Positions 49,641 through 55,943 of a stretch of DNA of 55,943 nt are shown piece by piece; position 1 is the first letter of the stretch, and each line of letters begins with the position of its first letter. A program made the position numbers and the translations under genes. Under the pieces are notes generated by a model. The model was not told the origin of the DNA, ran no database searches, and saw only the letters and a program-made list of their open reading frames with translations. The stretch covers positions 1 through 55,943 of the forward strand of contig CANQTN010000010.1 of NCBI GenBank assembly GCA_947626815.1, written 5' to 3'. The stretch comes from an uncultured Clostridia bacterium (GTDB lineage Bacteria > Bacillota > Clostridia > TANB77 > CAG-508).

Positions 49641-49775
49641 TTCTTCTTTCCCCTTTTTATACTTATTTTTTCATAATTCCTTCTCTTTTATATAATACAT
49701 TATAACATACATATTATATTTTTCATACAGTTTTAAAAAAACTATATATCTTTTTTATTACTTTTATTCCGTAAT

Positions 49776-50165
49776 CTACTCTATAATTTCTTCTACAATA
49801 TGATTTATTTTTCCACTATTTTTTATAAAATCTTTAATTTTAGTTGGATGAATTTCATATTTATCAAGTTCTGCTATTTTTATCCATTGAAAATTGATCC
49901 AATCAGATTCAATGCTTTCAAACTTTTCTTTTGAAACTATATCATTATAAGTACCTTTATATGTCAATGTTAATTGATGAATATTTTCATCTTTACTTTT
50001 TACAATTTCTTCACTTACACCTAAAAAATCAAATTCTATATTTTTCCATCCAATTTCTTCTTCTATTTCTCTCTTTATTGCTGCACTGCTTTTTTCTAAT
50101 TCTTTAACTTTTCCTCCAGGTAACATATAAAATTTGCTATTATTGCCACGAAATAATAATATCAT
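49776..50165 (-). pseudogene. NUDIX hydrolase, N-terminally truncated
   Basis: 129 residues with the Nudix box: GGKVKELEKSSAAIKREIEEEIGW (position 17-40; the key G, REIEEE and GW positions are present, quoted in parts: GGKVKELEKSSAAI and KREIEEEIGW). The usual first strand before MLPGGK is short: only MILLFRGNNSKFY precedes it, and in-frame sequence upstream reaches a stop without a ribosome binding site. A promoter-like TTGAAA, 17 bases, TATTAT overlaps the start. Either a leaderless short form or a remnant; substrate unknown. Confidence 0.6.
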
Positions 50166-50376
50166 AAATATATGAATGTTTCAACTAGTTCCTTGACACA
50201 TTTAAATAAATAATTACAATGTTATTTGGATTTGGAGTAGCCAACCATAAATTATCTAGCATAAGATTAAATAATTTATGTACCCTTCGCTAGAAGCCCC
50301 TTTCATAGTTATCTTTATTGATTTCTTTCTAATACTATGATACTATAACGCTGAATATTGCATAAAATTAAAATGT
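50166..50376. other. Gene-less stretch upstream of sRNA 2
   Basis: A/T-rich. Contains a 10-bp inverted repeat (CATAAATTAT / ATAATTTATG, about 50248-50280). No ORF or known element is seen. Confidence 0.5.
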
Positions 50377-50405
50377 TTGACAAATACTTAAAATAATGCT
50401 ATACT
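50377..50405 (+). promoter_or_regulatory. Promoter of sRNA 2
   Basis: TTGACA (50377-50382), 17-base spacer, TATACT (50400-50405), followed by ATAGCTTAAGCAAA as at sRNA 1. Confidence 0.75.
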
Positions 50406-50410
50406 AAGAA

Positions 50411-50482
50411 TAGCTTAAGCAAAAAGTCAAATGAAGATGACAATATGTACGAAGGTGTGAATGTCGGTTCACATCTTTTTTT
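50411..50482 (+). ncRNA. Antisense-type small RNA 2 (antitoxin-like)
   Basis: A predicted RNA of about 70 nt, ending in stem GGTGTGAA/TTCACATC with loop TGTCGG and seven Ts. Two blocks, TCAAATGAAGA (50427-50437) and ATATGTAC (50443-50450), occur again on the same strand at 50605-50615 and 50622-50629, that is, opposite the start of the toxin-like mRNA, so the RNA can pair over its Shine-Dalgarno and start codon. It is a paralog of sRNA 1. Confidence 0.75.
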
Positions 50483-50489
50483 ATGCAAA

Positions 50490-50520
50490 AAACTAGGTAG
50501 CTGTCGGACCACCTAGTTTT
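50490..50520 (-). terminator. Terminator of the toxin-like mRNA
   Basis: On the minus strand AACTAGGT and ACCTAGTT flank a loop with CCGACA, followed by TTTTTT. CCGACA is the exact complement of the sRNA 2 loop TGTCGG. Confidence 0.8.
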
Positions 50521-50528
50521 GACTATTT

Positions 50529-50618
50529 TTAGTCTTTGTTGTTATAGTCGTCATCATTGCAATTACTACTTAATAGTAGTAAAACAATTAAACGCCATAT
50601 TAAATCAAATGAAGACAT
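50529..50618 (-). CDS. Fst-like small hydrophobic peptide (type I toxin candidate)
   Basis: 29 codons from ATG 50618 behind AAAGGAGG. One membrane helix (SFDLIWRLIVLLLLSSN, residues 3-19) followed by an Asn/Asp-rich charged tail of ten residues, the layout of Fst/Ldr-type peptide toxins. Its promoter is TTGAAA (50691-50696), 17 bases, TATAAT (50668-50673). The leader has CCTTTTC and GAGAAAGG segments that could hide the ribosome binding site. It is paired with sRNA 2 by convergent transcription. No homolog check was possible. Confidence 0.6.
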   Translation of the reverse strand: MSSFDLIWRLIVLLLLSSNCNDDDYNNKD

Positions 50619-50667
50619 TTTATATGTACCTCCTTTCTCAAAGATTTCCTTTGAAAAGGATGGTCTC

Positions 50668-50696
50668 ATTATATTTTATTTTTATACATATTTCAA
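50668..50696 (-). promoter_or_regulatory. Promoter of the toxin-like mRNA
   Basis: On the minus strand TTGAAA, 17-base spacer, TATAAT. The transcript would run about 170 nt to the terminator at 50490. Confidence 0.65.
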
Positions 50697-50731
50697 TAAA
50701 ATTCTCAAATAAAAGCCACTTGGTGTTCTAA

Positions 50732-51086
50732 TGGTGGAGATGAGGAGAGTCGAACTCCTGTCCATAATACTTTCCACATAGATTTCTACAAGTTTAGTTT
50801 GTATTTTATTTTCATTTTACTTTCACCTACAAACAAGTTAAAGTAAAATATAGCTTTTAATTACCTACTATTCCCAAAGCAAGAATAGTTTTGTGTCCCA
50901 CAAGGTTATGACACTTTACTAAAATTTGTGGGAAATTAAAGTAAAGTGTAGTTGCTCTTAGGCAGCTAATGCTAATTCTTGTTTATCAGCGTTTATATTT
51001 ATTTTCGCTTTTTTATAGTGGCCGAAGCGAACATCCACTACTTGCTATCTATACTTCTAGTAATATGTCGAAACCATTACATCCCC
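50732..51086 (-). ncRNA. ssrA: tmRNA (SsrA)
   Basis: 355 bases. The 5' end GGGGATGTAATGGTTTCGAC and 3' end TTCGACTCTCCTCATCTCC plus ACCA form the tRNA-like domain, with encoded CCA. The tag region reads AKININADKQELALAA then TAA, starting at the GCG resume codon. The ALAA end is the usual protease signal. It rescues stalled ribosomes by trans-translation, relevant if CGG codons stall ribosomes here. Promoter at 51106-51134. Confidence 0.96.
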
Positions 51087-51105
51087 ATATATCATATATA
51101 TTTAT

Positions 51106-51134
51106 ATTATACTATCTTTCTATTTCTAGGTCAA
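51106..51134 (-). promoter_or_regulatory. tmRNA promoter
   Basis: On the minus strand TTGACC (51129-51134), 17-base spacer, TATAAT (51106-51111), just 20 bases before the RNA start. Confidence 0.75.
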
Positions 51135-51309
51135 GAGTTTTTGGGAATAGGTCTTTTTACAAATATTAGTAACTAAATATAGTAAAATTTTAGTTTTAGT
51201 GTTATTATTATTGTATGATTTGTTTTTATTTTAATGACTTTGAATATAGATTTTAGAGTTAATCTACATCTTATAAAGAAAAAAGATTATTAGGAGGTTT
51301 CTAATTACA

Positions 51310-51570
51310 ATGGAAAAAGAATTAGCGAAAAAAATATTTATGATAAATAATTATCCAAATAAAGAATCTATGGAAAATGATATTAAAGAATATATAAAAA
51401 AGTTAAAAGTCCAATATCCAACAGCCATTATAACAAAAGAATTTTACAAAGTAGATAATATTTTAGTCAGAGCAACAGAAATATATAGCAGTGCTAACAC
51501 AAAGAATAATCAAAAGCAAAAAGATAAAGAAATAGATGATTGGTATATAAAGCAAAGAGGAGAAAGATAA
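51310..51570 (+). CDS. Small protein preceding the ABC exporter, unrecognised
   Basis: An 86-residue, Lys/Glu/Asn-rich soluble protein with no signal peptide, no double-Gly leader and no Cys. Residues 1-60 look mostly helical with a short beta stretch; the tail KNNQKQKDKEIDDWYIKQRG is disordered and charged. It starts behind TAGGAGG. Its stop overlaps the exporter start by one base. It could be an exporter partner or an immunity-type factor; that is a guess from position only. Confidence 0.5.
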   Translation: MEKELAKKIFMINNYPNKESMENDIKEYIKKLKVQYPTAIITKEFYKVDNILVRATEIYSSANTKNNQKQKDKEIDDWYIKQRGER

Positions 51571-53168
51571 TGAAAGAATTATTAAAAGTAATAACAAAAA
51601 AACTTTTTATATGGTCTATTATAATAAATACTATATATTCAATTGCAGACTATGGAGAGTCCTTTGCTTTATCATATTTTGGAACAAGTCCATTATTATT
51701 AAATAAACTAATCTTTTTAATAATATGTTTGATGTTGATTGAAATAATAAAATTAATTACTGGAAAAATTGGTTCATATATAGATAATATAAATGAAACT
51801 AAAGCACAAACTGCAATAGAAAAATATTATTTTAGAAAATTACAATCTATGACAATGGAACAAATTTCCAATATTCATACAGGATATATACATAAATTAA
51901 TAACTAATGTTTCAAGATATTTTTTTGAAATGACTTGGCAATTTGAGCTAAGTGTTATTCCATTAATAATAGGTGGATTTTCAATATTTTTTATAATTTG
52001 TAAACAATCAATTTTGACTGGTTTAATATGTATTGTAATATCAGCTTTAGCGGTATTTACAAAATATAAAATGATTAGAAATATGCAAAAATATCAAAAA
52101 AAAGTAAATGATGCCTCATCCAAATATAATGCAAAATTTATAGATTTTATTCAAAATATTTTGACTGTAAGAAAATTAAATATTGGAGATTTTTGTGAAA
52201 ACAAAATTACAGAAAATTCAAATGAATATTTAAAGGCAACTAAAGTGAATGAAAGAAAAAGATCAGCGGCAAATAGCGTATTTACAGGACTAATGGATTT
52301 ACTATATTTTGTGATTTTAGTAGTGGCGATAGTAATGACATCAAATGGAGAAGATGCATTACCTTATATATTGTTTTTCATAACTGCATTAGGTAAATTA
52401 TATTCAAATCTAAATAGTTTGGTTAGATTAATTGATATAAGTGAAAGGTTTAAGACATCTAAAAAACAATTAGATGACTACTTTAAGAATAATAAAGAAA
52501 TCAATATATTAAATAATTTTAAAGAAATAAAATTGCAAAATGTTGCATTTTCATATACAAAAGGTTCTACTAATATTAAAATTCCAGATTTTGTACTAAA
52601 AAAAGGAGATAAAATAAGCATAATGGGAGAGTCTGGACAAGGAAAAACAACTGCGATTAATATTTTAGCTGGATTATATCCATTAGAGAATGGTACATTA
52701 TTAGTTGATAATAAAGAAATAAAAAATAGTAGGTTAGACTTAGTATTTGTATCACAAGAGGTCAATTTGTTTGATTTAAGTATAAGAGATAATTTATGTT
52801 TGGGAAAAGAAATTCCTGATAGTAAAATATTACAATTGTTAGAAGATGCTGGTTTGATAAATTGGTACAAAGAGTTACCAGAAGGTCTTGAAACAATGAT
52901 AGGAGAAAGAGGAATAAAATTATCAGCAGGACAAAAACAAAGATTAAATTTAATAAGAGGAATTTTGATTGATAAAGAATTATATTTCTTTGATGAACCT
53001 ACTTCTAATTTAGATTCCTTATCTGAGGAAAAAATAAATCATATGATAGAAAAATATTTGAAAAATAAAACATATGTGATAGTAACTCATAGACCTAAAT
53101 TAAAAGAATTGTGTAATAAACATTATGTATTTGAAGGGCACATGATGAAAGAACTTTTAATTTTATAG
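51570..53168 (+). CDS. ABC transporter with fused membrane and ATPase domains
   Basis: A 532-residue ABC exporter half. Six membrane helices lie in residues 10-300. The ATPase domain (about 320-530) has Walker A GESGQGKTT (about 354-362), the Q-loop region VFVSQEVNLFD, the signature LSAGQKQRLN and Walker B LYFFDEPTSNLDS. The H-loop His follows in VTHRPK. It starts at ATG 51570 behind GAGGAG, overlapping the small ORF. Substrate unknown; a peptide is likely given the small gene ahead. No CGG sites. Confidence 0.85.
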   Translation: MKELLKVITKKLFIWSIIINTIYSIADYGESFALSYFGTSPLLLNKLIFLIICLMLIEIIKLITGKIGSYIDNINETKAQTAIEKYYFRKLQSMTMEQISNIHTGYIHKLITNVSRYFFEMTWQFELSVIPLIIGGFSIFFIICKQSILTGLICIVISALAVFTKYKMIRNMQKYQKKVNDASSKYNAKFIDFIQNILTVRKLNIGDFCENKITENSNEYLKATKVNERKRSAANSVFTGLMDLLYFVILVVAIVMTSNGEDALPYILFFITALGKLYSNLNSLVRLIDISERFKTSKKQLDDYFKNNKEINILNNFKEIKLQNVAFSYTKGSTNIKIPDFVLKKGDKISIMGESGQGKTTAINILAGLYPLENGTLLVDNKEIKNSRLDLVFVSQEVNLFDLSIRDNLCLGKEIPDSKILQLLEDAGLINWYKELPEGLETMIGERGIKLSAGQKQRLNLIRGILIDKELYFFDEPTSNLDSLSEEKINHMIEKYLKNKTYVIVTHRPKLKELCNKHYVFEGHMMKELLIL

Positions 53169-53265
53169 ACAGGTTAAATCTTGTTAATTTTGAGGGGACT
53201 ATGGAGATTATCGTAAAAAAAGTTGTGCAAATATTATGGATAATTCATTTTTTGAACACATTTTA

Positions 53266-53838
53266 TTATTTTCTATTGAATTGTCCATTTTTATAATATA
53301 ATTTTTCGCCTTCATTTGCCCAAAATGGTATAAGTTCATTTGGCACTTCTATAGTATTTTTTTCATCATGTCCATATTTTAATATGCAATAATCTTTTCT
53401 TTTTTCTTGAATTTCATATGTCATGTTTTGATCTATTTTTAAAATATTACTATGTTTCTCAAAGTTATTTTTTATTGTTTTATATTCTTTGATTCCTATA
53501 AGACTGTCCATAAATTTTTGTGTTAGTTCTTCTTCAATACTATATTCTCCATTTTTATATTGTAATACTGTGTCATTTTCTATTTTTTCTAAAATTTCTT
53601 TTGGAATGTCGGTTTTTTTTGATATTTGATTATTGCTTGTGCTTTGTAAAAATGCATAATTTGTTCCTATTTCTACAACTTGGTATAGACATTCTTTTTG
53701 TTCTAAATTGTTTGTTTCTACATTATTAACTATTTCATTATTTTTTTGTTCTAAAAATTCTGATAGTTCTTTTATAAAGTTTTGAACAAAATTGTTTTCT
53801 TTTATGTTTTTTAATATGTTGTTAAAATCTAAGTTCAA
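53266..53838 (-). CDS. Protein with two DUF3006-like repeats
   Basis: A 190-residue soluble protein. Two related halves: YQVVEIGTNYAFLQS ... DIPKEILEKIENDTVLQY and YEIQEKRKDYCILKYG ... VPNELIPFWANEGEKLYY. Both have a strand, a charged loop, xPxEL/I and KNGxF/Y endings, like the DUF3006 small beta fold. The first 45 residues form a helical Asn/Glu-rich lead. The start is a TTG at 53838. Function unknown; DUF3006 proteins often sit near secreted nucleases or hydrolases, but none is here. Confidence 0.55.
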   Translation of the reverse strand: MNLDFNNILKNIKENNFVQNFIKELSEFLEQKNNEIVNNVETNNLEQKECLYQVVEIGTNYAFLQSTSNNQISKKTDIPKEILEKIENDTVLQYKNGEYSIEEELTQKFMDSLIGIKEYKTIKNNFEKHSNILKIDQNMTYEIQEKRKDYCILKYGHDEKNTIEVPNELIPFWANEGEKLYYKNGQFNRK

Positions 53839-53956
53839 TAAATATTCACTCTTTCTTTTTTTTATTTTTTGGAATTGTTTACTATTAGAAATATAGTAAA
53901 AGATTTAAATTTTGTATTTATTATATATTATTTTTATTTATTTTTCAACTATTTAC

Positions 53957-54692
53957 GCTAATGTTGCTCCTCTTTCTATTAAATCTGTACAAAACAATGT
54001 CTCAATGTATGAGTTGTAACCTTTTCATTTAATCTTGCTTTCCTTCTATATTTTCTAAAATGTTCCCTTATTACTCCTACTGTTATTGCCTTTCCTGTTT
54101 CTCTTAAAAATATTCTTCCTCTTCTTTTATGTTGTCTGTATTTTTTCCAATATTTTCTTAACATTTCTAAACTGCTTTCTGGCAATATTGTGTATCTTTC
54201 TTTATTTCCTTTTCCTTCTCTTACAAATATTCTCATATTTTTACTGTCTATATCTTCTACTCTCAAATTTACTACTTCTCCTACTCTTAAACCTGATCCA
54301 TATACTAGCATAAATATTGTTTTGAATTTATAGTTTTCTATTACATTAAAAAAAGTACTTAACTCTTCTTTGGTTAGTACTTTATACACTGTTTTTTTCT
54401 CTTTTCTCATCGGTAATTGTTTCTTATTCAATACCTTGTCTAATGTTACTTCATATACAAATCTTATTACGCTGTTATAATAGTTGATACTTCTATCTGA
54501 TAATTTTCTTTCGTCTTTCAAGTATTTTAATAGAAAATTTCTCAATTCTTCTGTTGTTAAATTTTCCATTTCTTTTTCAAAGTATCTCATCATATCTTTT
54601 GTTTTCCCTAAATACGAATCATATGTATAGTGTGAAAAATTTCTTAACTTCATGTCCTCTTTCATTTTTTCTAGTATTTCTTGATTAGTCAT
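53957..54692 (-). pseudogene. Tyrosine recombinase, truncated and frameshifted
   Basis: A Xer-like site-specific recombinase with core-binding N-terminus, YGSGLRVGEVVNLRVEDID (catalytic Arg), KGNKERYTILP (Lys region) and THTLRHCF (HxxR). After HCF one base is missing: the expected ATDLIERGAT continues only in another frame (from 53990 down) and soon ends at TAA near 53957. The final His/Trp and the catalytic Tyr are absent. There is no CGG here, so this is real decay. The start is ATG 54692 behind AAGGGAGG. Confidence 0.75.
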
Positions 54693-54821
54693 CAAAAAAC
54701 CTCCCTTATAATATATTTGCAACTTCAAGTTACATAATCTATTATACTAGAGGTTTAATACATTTTCAAGATATTGGGCTCTTTCTCTATCATTCGTTCC
54801 ATTACGAGGTACGAGTAATTT

Positions 54822-54840
54822 AGTACAAAGTAATTGTACT
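54822..54840. other. Candidate recombination site
   Basis: AGTACAA, 5 bases, TTGTACT: a perfect 7-bp inverted repeat about 130 bases upstream of the recombinase start, the layout of a recombinase core site. Only suggestive. Confidence 0.25.
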
Positions 54841-54890
54841 TGAAAATTTTTGCACAATTTTATTATAGAATTATATTTTTCTTAATTAAA

Positions 54891-55943
54891 TTAATAATAC
54901 TTGCTTTCTAACTGCCATTTTAAAATTGGATATCCATCATTAATTCCTATTGTATCAGCGGTAAATGCGTCTCCTAATTCGTTTTCTGTTAATTTTTTCA
55001 ATTCCTCAACACCTTTTTCTATAGTAGTATCAGATTGTTCTCCCCCTATTTGCCCAATTCCCTTACTTGCTGTTCCAGTTAACCAAAAACAGTTTAAAGC
55101 GGGAATGGTTTGTTTATAGTTATCTTGAACACACCCAACTATACCAGCTCTCCTTAATTCCTTTCCCATCTCATTGTCCGTTTCTAATATCATTTCTCCT
55201 TTATTGTAACAATTTTTCAAAGGAAAAGCTTGACCGGCAAGTTGCCCTACTATCCCAGATGAAACAGGACAATTATCACCTGGATTTTCAGATATTAATT
55301 TTATTGTTCCAGTATTATAACAAGAGTCCATATTTCCACCACACCAGTGAATTATTATCCCACTTGCCCTACAATTTTTTTGTGTGCTCAATTCCTTAAC
55401 CGTAATATTTCCCGAATTACAACACTCTTTAATAGAATTCTCAACACTGCTACTAGAATTGCAACAAATCCCCGCACTACCTGAATAATCTACGCTAGTG
55501 CTCACTGAAATATTTCCTAAATTATGACATTGCCAAATGAGTCCACCTTCTTCAAGGTAAGGACATATTCCAGCAAAATATTTGCCATTTCCACTTATTG
55601 TAGCATTATTTAAACATCTTTCTATAGTCCCTCCTTTATTCCATCCACAAATTGCTCCAACATTTGTTGCATTTGCCTCTATTGTTCCACTTTCTATTAT
55701 TACATTTTTTATTGTTCCTGTATTATAGCCGAATAATCCAATAGTTTCAGCCTGCTCCTCACTTCTTATATATAAATTTTTTATTGAGTGTTCTCCTCCA
55801 TCATATGTTCCACTAAATGGATGGGCTTTTGTTCCAATAGGAGTCCAGCTTTCATTTTGAGCTCCCCCCATATCTATATCTGCTGTTTGCTTAATTATTT
55901 TTCCTGTATAATCATCCCCGTTATTTACACTTTCTTTAAAGTT
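54891..55943 (-). CDS. GLUG-repeat surface protein, C-terminal part
   Basis: At least 350 residues; the beginning is off the right edge. Repeated units of the GLUG type (GLFGYNTGTIKNVIIES, GAICGWNKGGTIERCLNNAT, GICPYLEEGG, CYNTGTIKL, CYNKGEM) form a beta-helix, usual for secreted adhesins or proteases. Cys-rich and with more G and C than its neighbours, so it may be a later acquisition. No membrane anchor at the end. Confidence 0.7.
   Translation of the reverse strand, partial: NFKESVNNGDDYTGKIIKQTADIDMGGAQNESWTPIGTKAHPFSGTYDGGEHSIKNLYIRSEEQAETIGLFGYNTGTIKNVIIESGTIEANATNVGAICGWNKGGTIERCLNNATISGNGKYFAGICPYLEEGGLIWQCHNLGNISVSTSVDYSGSAGICCNSSSSVENSIKECCNSGNITVKELSTQKNCRASGIIIHWCGGNMDSCYNTGTIKLISENPGDNCPVSSGIVGQLAGQAFPLKNCYNKGEMILETDNEMGKELRRAGIVGCVQDNYKQTIPALNCFWLTGTASKGIGQIGGEQSDTTIEKGVEELKKLTENELGDAFTADTIGINDGYPILKWQLESKYY

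Noticed and set aside
53979..54010. Recombinase frameshift as another recoding site
   Set aside because: There is no CGG; a base is missing rather than added, and the C-terminal catalytic part is absent. Treated as true decay.

Overview
This 56 kb window comes from a very AT-rich bacterium, most likely an uncultured low-GC Bacillota of the Clostridia. The evidence is the DisA-RadA pair, a TIGR04086-type membrane protein, spaced purine-rich ribosome binding sites, an MreB-type cell, clostridial prepilin-like and ricin-domain wall proteins, and the codon use. Most genes lie on the minus strand. I read everything by eye on both strands.

The most striking feature is a decoding anomaly. Twelve genes, many normally essential (mreB, obgE, prs, tsaE, tsaB, radA, mtaB and others), are interrupted at 14 places by the same event. 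An in-frame CGG stands where the conserved protein needs Gly. Skipping only the C (a +1 shift to GGN) restores the full-length protein every time. After removing one base per CGG, every complete gene is an exact multiple of three and of normal family length. I found no in-frame CGG read as Arg in any other gene of the window. CGG therefore seems to be unassigned here, with C-GGN read as Gly by +1 frameshifting or quadruplet decoding, unless a systematic sequencing error inserts C before Gly codons.

Layout. 0-8 kb: prepilin-like gene, secF-secD, HD phosphohydrolase, three TasA/camelysin-like secreted proteins, and an ECF sigma/anti-sigma pair. 8-9.6 kb: a convergent small-RNA locus resembling a type I toxin-antitoxin, a DUF4160 pair, tRNA-Gln and tRNA-His. 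9.6-23.4 kb: housekeeping genes (cyclophilin, disA, radA, mtaB, mreB, tsaE, tsaB-rimI, comEB, obgE, trpS, two lipid-linked sugar genes, prs). 23.7-45.6 kb: a surface block with a cadherin-like protein, two ricin-domain wall hydrolases, dTDP-rhamnose synthesis (rfbBCAD), glycosyltransferases, methyltransferases and a Wzm/Wzt exporter, with metK inside it and guaB upstream. 47-50 kb: rplU-rpmA, rdgB and a truncated NUDIX gene. 50-56 kb: a second type I toxin-antitoxin-like locus, tmRNA, a small ORF with an ABC exporter, a DUF3006-like protein, a broken tyrosine recombinase and a GLUG surface protein of different base composition.

Intergenic space holds three repeat families. One is a palindromic MITE-like element (five copies, one internally deleted). 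The second is a 137-bp element (two copies). The third is a roughly 65-bp leader repeat that carries the ribosome binding site of the next gene (three copies). The two small-RNA loci share an identical sRNA 5' end. Each has short same-strand repeats that let the sRNA pair with the opposing mRNA around its start codon, plus complementary terminator loops that differ in sequence between the loci.
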